Below, one piece after another: positions 51,319 to 63,660 of a stretch of DNA of 64,000 nt. How positions within the stretch are numbered: position 1 is the stretch's first letter; every line of letters starts with the position of its first letter. Under the pieces are notes generated by a model, which was given only the letters and a program-made list of their open reading frames with translations, was not told where the DNA came from and did not search any database. Both the position numbers and the translations under genes were made by a program. The DNA is from Diphasiastrum complanatum (lineage: Eukaryota > Streptophyta > Lycopodiopsida > Lycopodiales > Lycopodiaceae): contig CM055093.1 of assembly GCA_029204225.1 (NCBI GenBank), positions 26,127,481 through 26,191,480 on the forward strand, given 5' to 3'.

Positions 51319-53961
51319 AATTTTGGTATAAATGTTTGAATTTTTCTATTGTGACCATTAAAAACAGAGATTTAACTAGCACGAGGAGCTTTCATCAAGA
51401 CCTTTTGAGAAACTATTCTTTAGCTTTGAACTTGTCGAGGAAGAAGACCTTTTTAAGTTCTTATTATTATATATGGAATGCGAAATCTGCATACACAGAA
51501 TTTTCAAAATCAAAAGTCATAGGATTCCTTTGCATCTTTTTTCTTTTGTGTTTCATCTTGTTGGTCGACTTTCAATCACTTTAATGGTTGGTATATGGCA
51601 CTTCCCCATCGTTGAATCAATTATAGATTTAATTTGCTAAAAAATGATAGAGACTCCAAACATGCTTCTATGTAGCTAATCCCATATTATTAAGCTCTAA
51701 AATGATAAGGCTAAAAGTGTTGTAAGTAACAAAAAGTGCAATGGTGGAAAGACGTTCTAGGCCATTATTTTTGTGCTAAAAACAATTTATTTTTTCCTCA
51801 ATATCCAAGCTAATTCTACAAGCTTATTAGATGACAATAGGCTCAATACATAAAACCATAAGACGGTATGATCGTAGCTTCATTATTAAATAAATCAAGG
51901 CATCAACAATGCAAGGCATCATTGTTCATCACATGGAAATTACCAAAAGCTAGAATATCATTGTTCATCATCTACCTTTGCTTTCTTAGCTTTCTTACAC
52001 AACATGGAAAGTGAAGCATTTAGTATGTACCAGTGGAACGATGGTTTCAAATCATTGATTGGACCCTTATCCAATATAAACAAACATCATCACCTATACT
52101 TACTACTACACACGCCAACAAATGAGAGGACGCCTTCCCCTAAACCCTAATACCCCGAGATTTTTAAGTAAAGAAAAAGCATTAGCTTTGTACTTTCAAG
52201 GCGGGCTATAAATCAGTCATTATTCCGTTTTCGTGTTGTTACGTTAACTGTGACATCTATTTTTACAGTTCGCAATCAAGCTTTTAGAATCCAACTCAGA
52301 GATGTACATTTCATCAGATGCGTTACAGGTATTCTCAAAATGAGAATGTTAGATCGGGTAGGATTGGTGTGACAATTTTCACTCGATAAGAGCGACACAG
52401 TGTAATGAGTTATGTGAAATGCCAAGAGTATTGATTTGGTCAGACAGTTCGCATTTCATAAGAGCCTCCTTATGCTCTTTGTAAAGTTCAAATTAAAGCT
52501 TTCACATCATAGAGCGTTCATTGAGAATTCAGAGGCTAACTTCTCCCTGCAATGCTCTTAGTGGAGTCATTGATCAAGCCCATAGATCTTCAGGTTCTTT
52601 GTGCCTAACTAGAAAAATGAATGTTAAGGCAAATATATGAACTCAAAGTCACCTAATTTGCATAACATGTAGAAATGCCATCAGTATAGCAACTATGGTG
52701 CAGTAACCTTGAAACTGCCTTTTCTTGGCTCCTAATTTAGATGGTTGCCTCTTGCAACTCCCCAAGCCCGGTGAAAATGATGTGCAAAATGCTATAATAC
52801 AATCTCAGAGTCAAAAAATAAAACTTGAACACTACCAGCAAATTTAGAATGCTTGCAAATATTTACAGGTGTATATCCCATGCCCTAGCTTTTCCAATTC
52901 TATTAGGGCAACTTTTCTCACGAATAACAGCTCCTTGAAATCACACACATCTGTGATTAAACATTAGACCTATACCTGCTATCTGCAGCAGTATCAAGTG
53001 ATCATGGAGTCATCAAGACTGAAGTAAAAGGTTCAAAATTTCGCATTTAGAGTAACAAGGTCACAAACTTCTTAGCCACGTGATTTTGGAGTCATCGAGG
53101 CTGAAGTAAAAGGTTCAGAATCGCATGTTCAGAACAACAAAATTGCAAATTTTTATTGCAACTTTTGTGAATTTTTTTATTGTAAGTACTCACGCTCAAG
53201 ACCTTAGACATCCTAGATTCACGTGGCAAAATTTGAACCTTCTATGGGCCATAGTAAAGGTAGGAAACTCACATGCTTTAAAAGGAGCTTGAAGTTTACA
53301 AAAAACCAAGTTTTCTATCTAAAATCATGAAGAGTAGGACCTATGTATCACCAAACAACTACTACTAAAAGTAAGAGGAAGTAAAACCAAACACAAAGAG
53401 GACTAAATGAATACATCACACAAGCCTCTTCTGAAAATTGGACCATACTCACTTGCATAACATGAATGTACAGTACATATATAAAACAATCAGGGCTTCC
53501 ACATTATGCTCGATGATTGCAATTAGTGTTGAAGAACACACGGAAATAACTTAAGGACAACAAATGGGAGATCTAAATAAAAAGTTTTTTTTGAGTACGT
53601 TGGCATAAAAAACCAGTTGGTGTTTTAGATAACAGGTGCAAAGAACATTACATACAAGAATTTGTGATTCTATGCTTTTATTAAAAATGCAAGAACTTCG
53701 TGCAAGCGAAACCAAAAAAGGCCATGAAGGTTAGAATTTCTTTCAGATTATTTAAAACCATCCGAAAATCCTATTAGGATCGACGTTTTGGATAATTTAA
53801 CAAAATCTTTCAGATCTTAATAATCTTGATGTTGCTGAGAATTTTGAACTTCAGAAACTTATATGTTGGTCAGAAATATTGATGACACATCAACCAAGGA
53901 GTACCACCAGGATCTTAAACAACGAAGGAAAGAGGTTATAAGTTCTGAAAATCTATACCCA
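51319..53961. other. no gene seen
   Basis: AT-rich sequence without recognisable coding domains. Holds one tandem duplication at 52999-53155. Confidence 0.45.
52999..53155. repeat. about 80-bp tandem duplication
   Basis: Units start at 52999 and 53080 and share GGAGTCATC(A/G)AG(A/G)CTGAAG and TAAAAGGTTCA, with mismatches afterwards. Confidence 0.8.
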
Positions 53962-54153
53962 TGTAGTGGGTTTCTTTCCTTGCCTATCTTGAATCCAAGA
54001 TCTAGCATCAAAGAGAAGAAGTTAGTTGCCACGCGTAGGTTCGTTCCCATGAGAGCGATAGTATAGTTCATATTTCAGCATGAATGGAAGATCCAAATCT
54101 AACTCTAACATTCATTAACACTACACATCCACAACAAGATAGCTTACTCTTTT
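53962..54153 (-). repeat. LTR-G copy 5 (3' end fragment)
   Basis: Begins TGTAGTGGGTTTCTTTCCTTGCC exactly like the left end of copy 2, includes ATGAGAGCGATAGTATAG, and stops at AGATAGCTTACTCTTTT, where copia-like sequence starts. Confidence 0.85.
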
Positions 54154-54156
54154 GAA

Positions 54157-54213
54157 GAATGTGATATGCTTTGATACCACTGATGAATGTGATATGCTCT
54201 GGTACCACTGATG
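54157..54213 (-). repeat. duplicated copia primer-binding site
   Basis: Two 28-bp units each contain a reversed PBS variant: GCTTTGATACCA at 54168-54179 and GCTCTGGTACCA at 54196-54207, each preceded by GAATGTGATAT and followed by CTGAT. Confidence 0.75.
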
Positions 54214-54710
54214 ATGATGAGTAATCAGGATCGCAGTCGCGCAGCTTTTGCGAAGGAACCACGACTCTCTTGCGCTCGGATGGAGTTTAGATGCAATCGC
54301 TGGACAATACCAGCTGAAGCACTCCTACAGTCCTCCAGAATGTAGTCAGGCACTACTGATCTACGTTTTACAAAATTAATGTAGCATTCAACATAGTTTC
54401 AACCAAGGTGCGAAATTCAAATGAACAAGAAAAACTCAGACACACGATTAGCAGTAGATGCATTTGCATTTGAGATCAGACACAACAAGAAAAAACATCT
54501 ATATTTATCTTTCTCCGATTTCTTCAAGCACTGCATGCAAATCTACGCAGTGCGTTGGTGTGGGAGAAACACAGTTCTCTCACGAGCAATCGTCTTGCTT
54601 TACTAGGGAACAGTTTGATCTACAGATCCTAGACAGAATTGTCTTCGCACGCAGGCGGACATGTATTCTGTATTTCATTTTGATTGCTTACTTGCACTCT
54701 CTAGAACTTA
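54209..54710 (-). repeat. copia LTR, family B, copy 2 (partial)
   Basis: Aligned with 30601-31030 in the same orientation. The left end abuts the duplicated PBS, so this is a 5' LTR of a minus-strand element whose interior has been replaced by LTR-G copy 5. Similarity stops near 54710. Confidence 0.68.
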
Positions 54711-55037
54711 AGACCCAATTTTAGGCACCAGTAGCCTAAAATAGCCAAATAACATGATTTTGGTGTCATTTTGAAGGTCATGAAGTTTGAGACTTCTTCA
54801 ACATGAAATATATACTAAAATAGAAGTATCTAGGCCTCTTTCACATGTGTGAAAGGTTAGATCCAAAACTATGTACACAAATTGCCAATTTAGGCCTCAA
54901 ACTAGCTAGGAAATGTTGACAATTTTCAGAAACTAAACCAACGATGGAAACGAAACCTTCTCCTGCCCTCCACGCTCCAAAGAGTACCAGTGAGATTACA
55001 CAAGTACCCAGAAGTACGTATATCTGATCTGATGACA
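54711..55037. other. no gene seen
   Basis: Between two copia LTR-like sequences. Contains a short inverted repeat CTTTCACA-TG-TGTGAAAG at 54838-54855. Otherwise unassigned. Confidence 0.4.
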
Positions 55038-55586
55038 TGACATCAGCAGATACATTTTAGGTCGTGGCTAATTTGCCACTCTTGTAATTCTCTGATTAGT
55101 TGTAGATGCTTAATCACTCTAATCTTAGATTTACATAGAGCGACTATACTTACTGGATGATACTTGACATATAGATCAACAAAGTACACATACAGTCATC
55201 TCTCTCACCTATATTAGGCTGAAATTCATGGAGAACAGGTTGGAGAAAACTTTTTGTATTGTTGAGAGAGATCAATAGATCATTGTCACAGTTTCTTCCT
55301 CCATTGAGAGCATTGCTTTGTGTATTGTCTTCAAGCTTTTGTGTATGGTCTTAAGAGGTTTCCAAAAGTGGTAGACTGTTGTTGTAGGGCTAGTATGCTG
55401 TTGTTTTTTGCTGTCATCAGTACCTACTGTTAGTTTCTTTTGTCTCTTGAATGCTTTGTCAAGTTCATGTGTATCAGAGGTAGCATTAGGATGCTTTGCC
55501 ATTTCTAGCTTTTGTAGCTTGTTCTGCAAAGATCTTAGCCAAGTATTTTGGGAGTTTGGATCCATTCAAGATCCACTTTTTTCACA
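55038..55586 (+). repeat. copia 5' LTR (family C)
   Basis: Ends TTTTTTCACA directly before the PBS. The start is placed at TGACATCAGC by comparison with the minus-oriented LTR start at 31168 (TGACATTTTT). The next 60 bp or so, including GTGGCTAAT and ACTCTTGTAATT, match in both. Confidence 0.7.
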
Positions 55587-55598
55587 TGGTATCAGAGC
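55587..55598 (+). other. copia primer-binding site
   Basis: TGGTATCAGAGC, complementary to initiator tRNA-Met, right after the LTR. Confidence 0.95.
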
Positions 55599-56710
55599 TA
55601 GTTGGCTACTATTTCTAGTAAGGTTTCCATTTTTGGTGATATTTGAATGTTTGATCAAGTTCTAGCATGATTATGCATTGTATTGTTGATCAAATCTTAC
55701 TAACCTTTGTTTTGTGAGTTGAACTTGTGGATCAAAAGCATATTTCAGGTCTATTGAAGATCAGAGGCTGAGAATAAGCTATTTTGGATCAGATCATACA
55801 CCTAATCATTTGTTGATTGTGAGGCTTGTGCATATTCAATACTAACAATGTTCAATGTATTGTTGACAATCTCCACTTTTGTGGATGAACACTCTCCTTA
55901 AGTGGAAGAACTTTTTCCTTAAGTGGATGAAAAATACTCTTTGAGTGATTTTGTATTTCTCCAAAAGGTTGAGCAAAGCTCCCACTTGGATTAAAGATCC
56001 CCTTTTGGGTGAACAGATTGTCAACAATCTTTTGCATAAATTTTGTTGTACTTTGTTGAACATGTAAGTAACTCTCCTTATGTAATTTGATTGGAGCATT
56101 TGCTGGAAGGTTTTAACCACTATGCAAATGTGTTTTCAGGTTCTTAACAGGTTGAGGAACATTCTCATGTGCAGTGATCTTAGATCTACATCTAAACACC
56201 AAGATTTGACAAGCTAGTGAAGCTAGTCTTGTGATTCACTAAGTGTGCTCTTTCACTCACCTCTAAAACTTGTATTTATCATTTTCTGGAGTTTATAAAC
56301 TTTTAGAAGTGTGCTTTACATGTGGTTTTACAGGTTGAATCAATATCTTAGTGTGTTGATCATATGTTGATCAAGTTTGTTCAATTTTAGGTATTCTTGA
56401 CAGCCTAGTCTTTTGTATTTTGTAAGAACGCAAGTAACTCATAACTTGATTTGGTCACTTGCTAGAAAGTTTGAGAGCTTAAGCAAGAGTGTGTTCAGGT
56501 TGGTTTGAGTTTATAATCCATTCTTAGTGTGTGCAAAGTGTTGCATGTGTTTCAATCTTCCTTTCTATGCTTGGAAACCAGCCTGGTTCAAGATAGAGGT
56601 GTTTTAGGGTCCTAGATCTTCTGAGATCTCTTTATCCATCATTTGTTGAGAGAATAGTGAGTGCTAGGTGCATTAGGACAGAGCCTAAAGGTTGAAGAAT
56701 CATTATATTC
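55599..56710 (+). other. long untranslated leader of the copia element
   Basis: No open frame of note. Contains two loosely similar segments starting near 56062 and 56425 (CAAGTAACTC... and ...GTGTGTTCAGGTT-type blocks), suggesting an old internal duplication. Confidence 0.45.
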
Positions 56711-57500
56711 ATGGCTTCCAATGGTGGGATCATGTTAGAAACTAATGATAGGTTGAGTTCATCAAACTACTCTACTTGGAAAGTGAGGATGGAGTCCTTA
56801 CTTGAGTTGAATGAACTCATGGACATAGTTGCGGGAACTGAAGAGAGACCACCCACAGCTCAAGAGCAACAAAGGTTTGATAAGAAGGCTAAAAAGGCTC
56901 TTCATATAATTAAAATGAATGTTACCAATGAACTTCTCAAGGAAGTTGGTAAAAGTCAAAGTGCAAGTGAGGCATGAAATGCCTTGAAGAAGCTCTTTGA
57001 ATCAAAGTCCACATCTAGGGTATTGACCCTAAGGAGGCAAATATTTTCTAGTAGACAAAGAGAGGGAGAAAGTGCTCATGCATTTGTCTTGAGGGTTAAG
57101 TCCTTAAGTGATGATCTAGCATGCATTGATGAAAGCATAAAAGATGTTGAAATAGTCCAGGTTATGTTGTATGGTTTGCTAGATGACCTTGTGCAAAGTT
57201 TTGCCATTCACAGAGTCTTGCCAAGTGTGGTTGACTTGCAAGAAAATTTATTGGCTGAAGAACATAGGTTGCAATCAAAGCTTGATGGAGCATCCTTGCA
57301 AGGTGGAGGTGAAGAGACTTTCTTCACAAAAGGAAAAGTCAAGGGCAAAGGTAAAGGCAAAGAGAAATGGTCCGAAGGTGGTAACTCGGATCATGATGAT
57401 CACTCTTCTCTACTTCTTTTAGAAAGAAAGATAAGTCAAAGTTCAAGTGCTTTTATTGTGGGATAAAAGGTCATTTTGCAAATGAATGTCATAAGAAACA
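56711..57500 (+). pseudogene. copia gag
   Basis: MASNGGIMLETNDRLSSSNY starts the gag. A TGA at 56975-56977 replaces the Trp codon expected in the EAWNAL context, and the frame continues from 56984 with LTLRRQIFSSRQREGE and VLPSVVDLQENLLAEE. A frameshift near 57415 precedes the CCHC knuckle CFYCGIKGHFANEC (57448-57489). Two lesions in an otherwise well-preserved gag suggest recent decay. Confidence 0.88.
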
Positions 57501-57990
57501 AAGTAATGAAGGTAGCAAGCAAAACAACTTTTGTACTTCTAATGAGGATCTAGATTCTTGTGATTCTCTCATTATGTGTTCTTCAAGTCTAATTTCAAGT
57601 GGAAGTGACAAGGATTCATGGTGGATAGATAGTGGATCTAGTTCACACATGACTAGTCACAAGGAGTTCTTTACTTCTTTGATCTCTTATGTTAGAACCA
57701 AGAAAGTGGTTCACATGCCAAATGGTAGTGAGTGTATGATCAAAGGTATTGGCTCAATTCCTATTTGTCTTTCTACTAATATGAATGCAAGGCTTAACGG
57801 TGTTCTTTACATTCCTTCACTTTCAAGGAATTTGCTAAGTGTTGGTCAAATGTTAAAGAAAGGGTACAAGACAAAGTTTGTTGGGGATGTTTGCTTCATT
57901 ATTAAGGGAGATGTCTTGATTGCTAGGGACAATAGACAAGGTAGGCTTTACAAGCTTGATGCATTTGTTATGTCTAACAAGAGGAATGAA
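57501..57990 (+). pseudogene. copia protease
   Basis: SWWIDSGSSSHMTSHKEFF has the catalytic Asp-Ser-Gly at 57628-57636. LNGVLYIPSLSRNLLSVGQM completes the protease. It reads in frame from 57574 and continues to GRLYKLDAF, where a GAG-pre-integrase domain would normally begin. Confidence 0.88.
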
Positions 57991-59514
57991 ATGGATGTTG
58001 GTGGTTCTCTCAACTTTCAAAAGTCAATCCCTAGAATCAATAAGATTGGTAGATCTTATGCAAAGTCTAAAGAACTTCCTTATGCTAGATCTAGGTTGAG
58101 ATCTAATGAGCTTCTTGGAGATAGTTATTGTTGTGCTAACTTGGCAACTTTTGGTGAATCTTTGATCAATGTTTTGGATCCATTGGATCTTGAAGATGGA
58201 CTAGTGCTACCTACTAGTCAACTGGAGTCATGTGGTGCTAAATTAGTATCATGTTTGAACTCTAAGGGCAAAGGAAGACTGACTCTTGAGAAAATCCAAG
58301 GCATGGATCTTAAATCTCTTCACCAACTCAAAGGATGCTATGATTGTGGTGGAGTGTTTATGCATGATCAAGATGGCAAAAGGTTGGATGAAGAAGACTA
58401 CATGGAGTAACTCAAGTGGCAATTTCTTCAAGGCAAAGAAGATCTCATTGGTGAGCTCATTGAGGTTTGGTTTCAACTCAAATGGGCTGGTTTGATTAGA
58501 TTTGATACTCAACTTCATCTACTCTACTCCATGTTGGATAGAATTGTAGAAATGTATCTTTTGGTTTATGATGGTGACATTGTTTTCACTAACTATAGTG
58601 AAAGGTTGAAATCAAGCAATGATGAGATCTTGTGGGATGTTAATCATGTGTTTGAGAGGGAGTATCTTCAGAGGGTCAGATCTGAAGACGTTTATAAATG
58701 CAAAGTCCTTGATGTTTTATTGGAAGATCAAGATGTTGATCTTGAATTGCTTCATCAACACCAAGAGGCAAGTAGCAATTGGAAGCTAGTCAAAAGCATC
58801 AAAGGGGAGCCACATGGGCAAAGCATTTTGGATCTGTTTTTACAGGTTCTTGAAGGTTCAAGTAAGGTTCTTGGAGCAGCAAGGAAGTGTCCTTTTACTC
58901 TACCTTACTTGTTTAATCTCATGTATGAACATTGTCATGTCTAATGAGTTGGAATGGTCAAAATTCAATGAAACTAGTTCCATAGTTTTGCATCATTTGG
59001 ATCTTGGAGATGGAATAGTTATCATTGTTGGTTTTTATGATCAAGTACATGCATTCATTCAAATATTGAAAGATATTGAAGTCGTCAATATGTTTACTTT
59101 TGAACAAAGTTCAAGATCTAGCATCCTAGTGTTGGCAAATTGGCAAATTGTTGACAATGTAGGATCAAGGGTTGTATGCAAATCTTGTGGAGATACTTCA
59201 AGTATTTCAAGTTCAGGTTTGGCTCATTCAAATGGAGTAGAGAACACATCATTTTGGCATTCATTCACTCAAGGGCTTTCATGGATTGGAGATCTACAAA
59301 GGCAAGGTGGTGATGGAGGGTCATTCATGGAGATGGTGCATTCACTATGGGCATAGTGGAATGTGGAGGAGGCATGCAAACACTTGTTGGTTACTTTCAC
59401 TTACAACTTGTTTGCTGCTGATTTACAGAGAATTCAAAGGTGGATACATGGAGGAATCCTTTCATTATGATTCTATGTTCTTTTACATGTATCTTGTTTA
59501 CCATTCTATGTAAA
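57991..59514 (+). CDS. unrecognised coding-like region replacing integrase/RT
   Basis: The protease frame runs on without a stop to 58410 with sequence unlike integrase (for example SYCCANLATFGESLINVLDPL and LNSKGKGRLTLEKIQG). Further open frames follow at 58492-58944 (150 codons) and 58814-59356 (180 codons). I do not recognise any of them. Composition is normal for coding DNA and stops are sparse. It could be captured host sequence or a diverged non-autonomous filler. Confidence 0.4.
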
Positions 59515-61850
59515 ATGGTAATTCTCTATGTCGGCTGCTATTCCAATGCAAGTATTTTGTCCAACTCTTTGTCAGCCTCTATCTCAGGGGTCTTGAACTT
59601 AAGGACCCATCCACCATGCGAGGACTCATGCGGATGTTGCGATAAGAAGCTCTGGATCTGGTCCTCGACGTTGATGGGCCTTTTGAATAGTTGTATGGTC
59701 CTTGATGAGGATGAACTTGTTTGCACTGTCGGTAAAATTGGCAGTTGTTCTGGTATGTCTGGAGCTCCCCCCTGGTCCATGCCCGAATCTAGTCTTGTAT
59801 CCATTGGTACATCTTCTTGGCGCGTAGGGGAGACTCGCGGCATGACCGGTACGGGGATTTGTGGTCCGGCTTTCAATACCTGAGCGGCTGCTTTTTCATA
59901 GGCGTTGATGGTTTCCTTAGCCTTGGCCAACTCAGTTGAAGCTGCTCCTTTGAACCTGTCAAAGCGGCCTTAGAATCCCTAAAGATCCACTTTGTACGTT
60001 TCCACTTTCTTGAACAAATACGCGATCTTTGTCGGTGTGACCGGATGATCTGGTATCTGTGTCTGGAGATACGCATCACGCTCAAGGGTGATCGCATCCA
60101 ATTCACCTTAGAAACGCATGCGATCCTACTCCGCCACCTACAATTGACTCTTTAGTAGTTGCACATGTTGTTTTGCATCCTACACGACCTTATCCACCTG
60201 ATCTTGTGCGGTTGTCAGGGCATTTTGCATGGAGCTGACGTATCCTTCCAAGCGATCAGCCTATTGCTGGGCCATATTCTTTTCAACTTCATATTTGACT
60301 TTGTGCTGCTTGGCGATCTTCAAGTCTCGATCCAGCTGGACAATCTTCTGGCTGATGAGCGTGTTTTCCGATCCCAGATCTGAAATTCTTTGCTCTATTT
60401 CTTTTTTCTTGTCAAGCATAGACTGGATAACTTGCACAAGGCTTGAGACCAAACCAAGAGCATCACCAGAATCTACTATCACGAAGGCGACAACAGCAGG
60501 AGGACATGATGGTACTGTCCTTGGTTGGCGTGAAATAGATGCCGGTACTTCTTCTTCTTCAAAATGTCTTCTTCCTCAAAACCCTCAAGCACGGTGGCAT
60601 CGAACTGCTTCAGTGATTTCACAGCTTGGTCAACCCGAAGTGTGATTGGGGCATCTTCAGCTTGAAATTGCTGGCTTGAGTCTTCAACACCAACAGTAGT
60701 GTCATGGATTTGTTCGAATCCTCTTCCAGAGGATTGGAGTTCAAAGGGCGCAGGGCTCTGGGGCATCTCAAAAATTTCAGCGGCCCCAAGGGGGTCGGAA
60801 TCATCGACCATATCCATGAAATACTGCGTGTTTGGGGAAGTAGCTTTGGTGTGCGGGGGTGAGGCGGCCTGGGCAGCTGTGAAGAGAATGGTAGTCCCAA
60901 TGGTCATAGACTGCCCTTGTGTGGAAGCAGAGGCGAGGGAAGCATCAGAGGTGAGGAGAATAGGAAGTTCAGTGCGAACAGCAGCAGGGGGCGGAAGTGC
61001 AGCTGACGATGTATGCCTAGTGCGACGTCGTGACGTGGAAGGCGAGTTAGGAATGACAATCTCGCTGCGTGGATGACATCGATTATGTGAACTCGAGGCT
61101 TGGTGAGACGACTCGGGCGGTGCTTCTTCATATACTGAAAGCACAGAATCCAGGTGGAAGCCATGGATTTTGTTTTCTAGGTGAGAAGCGGCTAGAAGAG
61201 ACAACAAAGAGCCAGCAGCGAACTGCTGCTTAGTATTGCCCTTAATAGCTCGTTTGAGCTCACCAGAAACAGTCTTGAACCAATTATATGGTTCAAGAAG
61301 GGCTTTGGCCAACTTGGTATATGACTCAACTATCCTATGGAGGATTTGTGAAGTGATGCGGTCTTTCCTGAGGTTGCCAACCATTAGAAAGTTGCTCAGT
61401 AGCTGGGCAGCAGCGTGTATGGAAGGCTCAGTAATGGCATCAAGGAGGTATCCGTCGTTGGTCCAGTGCAAATCATTGGTGAGGTCGATGTATGGCTTTA
61501 TGGCCTGTTTGGCCTGCTTATGGTTGGGTGAGGCTTGGGTACCTCACGCTATACCTATGGCTGCAAGGGCGGCCTCAGTGACGCGCACCTTTGTGGGTTG
61601 CTCCCTGAAAGGTGATATAAAATTTGGATTTCTCTTCTTTCCACGTACTGAAGGCAAGAGTGATGAAATCCATGTTGATTTTGCCAGAAAAGGCTCTCTC
61701 ATGAATACCCATTGCAGTGAGCAGAGGCTCCGCAAGGGTCATCCACTGAGTGACTATGCTTGCGCTAGGAAGGATCATGATGTCCGTTGCAGATGGGACA
61801 TCACGATGGATAGTATAACGTGGAGACTGGGAAGTATCTATAGAAGACAT
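59515..61850 (-). pseudogene. extra ORF of gypsy family G, copy II (unknown function)
   Basis: Starts at the ATG at 61850 (MSSIDTSQSPRYTIH). A frameshift lies near 61570-61610, then a 330-codon open stretch at 61471-60479 has TKLAKALLEPYNWFKTVSGELK, a Ser/Pro-rich linker and an acidic end. A second stretch (60482-60261) shows heptad spacing typical of a coiled coil (KKKEIEQRISDLGSENTLIS). The rest (60106-59538) includes AYLFKKVETYKVD and DQIQSFLSQHPHESSHGGW. It matches copy I over its length but is cut at 59515 by the copia element, losing the C-terminal part. It lies downstream of integrase on the same strand. Confidence 0.72.
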
Positions 61851-62652
61851 GATGAGCAGAAAAGAAATGTAAGACGCGAAAACGTATATCAGAAAGCAGT
61901 TCAGGAAGTTTGGAAGGCTAAAGCGTGGGAAAATTTTGCAAGAGCTTTGCTAGCACAAGTGAGGAATGAATCGAATTCAGCCAACTTATAGGTGAATTTG
62001 GTGGGTCCATTACACTGAATATTAGTTTGGCTGATCAGTTCAGAACCAAAATTTGTAGACATGTATAGTACTGTGAAAATAGACTATAAAAATCTCGACG
62101 AAGGTTTTTGGGGATCTGAACCTATCAGATGAACATTTTCTAGGCCTGACGAAGGATGAACCTTCACCCAAGAGGGTCCTTCGCCTAGGTACTGTCATAA
62201 ATGCATTTTTTCAAGATCTGAGGCTATGTGCAACCTAATTTTGACATTTTAAGATCATCTAGCAAGTCGTCGAAGGTTCATAATGATGGTAAGGTGCTTG
62301 ACAAAGGTTCCCAAAATGACATATTACTGATTCTTCGTCTGACTCAAAAAAATGGATTTTTTTTGGATAGGAACCTTCGCCCAACTCAAATTAGATAAAT
62401 TTGAAGTGGATGTACAGTATGGAGGCTCAGCGAAGGTCTCTGATATTGTATAGGCCAAATATGACCAAAACAATGATTTGCTAAGTCAATACTGTTTTTT
62501 CTTTTTCCCATGCTGATGACTTTTTTGACTTTTGCTCATCAGTCTTTTTTCAATTTTTTTTTTTACTATCTTTTTCACACAAAAACTGAACAAATGAAAT
62601 ATTGAAAACAACAAATTGAAAAACAAATAAAATTTAAAAAACATCCTTGAGA
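61851..62652. repeat. integrase-to-extra-ORF spacer with GAAGGTT motifs
   Basis: Non-coding spacer between integrase and the extra ORF. It contains at least eight GAAGGTT/AACCTTCG-type matches between 62090 and 62440 in both orientations, like the segment at 48290-48945. Confidence 0.7.
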
Positions 62653-63660
62653 TCAAGCTGGTTGGTCTGGCGGAGCCGGCTGCCAAAACTTGCGTAATCG
62701 GCTGCCATTCACCGGAGTATCAAATCGTGTTCCATCCAAGTGCTCAAAAATTACTGCGCCACAGTTCAAGATTTCCTTCACTTTATATGGGCCTTCACCG
62801 GTAAACTTCAATTTTTCTTTGATCATCTTGGTTTTGTACATCAATGCAAGATCTCCTGCTTTCAGATCCTTTTTGTGCAATCGACGATCATGCCATGCCT
62901 TCCGGCGGGCTTTCTCTGCTGCTAAGGCATGAACTGCCATCAATTGGGTTTCACATAATTTGTGCAACGCTTCATGATGTAGTTGTAAAGACTTATCATC
63001 ATTTAACCGTTCGGTTGTCGCTATGTGTAAAGATGGGATTAAAAATTCAATCGGCATGACAACATCTTGACCATAGACCAGTTGAAAGGGTGTTTGATTT
63101 GTACTATTTTGTAAGCGGTTCTGATATGCCCATAATGCTGCATACAGTTTATGTTCCCAATCAGACCGACTCGCTTCAAATGTCTTTGTCATAATGGTGC
63201 AAAGAATTTTATTGGAAGATTCAACTTGGCCATTCTCTCTAGGATGGTAGGGAGTGCCAAATCTGTGTATATCAAAAACATCTTCCAGTAAACACTTTAT
63301 TGTTTGATTAACAAAGTGTGTACCCTGGTCACTGACAATCTCAATCAAACATCCAAATCTGATTATAATATTTTCATACAGAAACTTGGCCGTAGATTTC
63401 GCATCAGCAACTTTGAAAGCTTTGGCTTCAACCCACTTGGTCATATAATCAGTTGCTACGATAATGTATCGGGCCTGAGATTCTTGCACGGCAGGATGAA
63501 TAGGACCAACATAATCCAGTCCCCATTTTTCAAACGGTGCTTGCAATAAAATCGGATGCAAGAGTTCATAGTTTTGTCGAGTAAGTCGTCTTGCTCGCTG
63601 GCAAACATCACATGTCTGAATGAAGTGTCCTCCACCCATGCTCCATTTCTTATGATGCAA
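62653..63660 (-). pseudogene. gypsy family G integrase, copy II
   Basis: A nearly complete open frame. Zinc-finger end CDVCQRARRLTRQNYE, core KWGLDYVGPIHP, YMTKWVEAKAFKV, IVSDQGTHF, and PRENGQVESSNK supplying the catalytic Glu. The C-terminal part is GDLALMYKTKMIKEKLKF, GPYKVKEILNCGAVIF and NGSRLRKFW, and no chromodomain follows. About 75 bp around the first zinc-finger residues are deleted compared with 44800-44900. Sequence right of about 63640 is foreign. Confidence 0.9.

Larger units (their letters stand above)
55038..59514 (+). mobile_element. plus-strand copia element, 3'-truncated, gag-protease only
   Basis: 5' LTR (55038-55586), PBS, a 1.1-kb leader, gag and protease, followed by 1.5 kb without copia integrase or RT motifs. 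It ends abruptly at about 59514 where gypsy family G sequence begins. No 3' LTR is present. The layout resembles non-autonomous gag-only elements that depend on a partner's pol. Confidence 0.75.
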
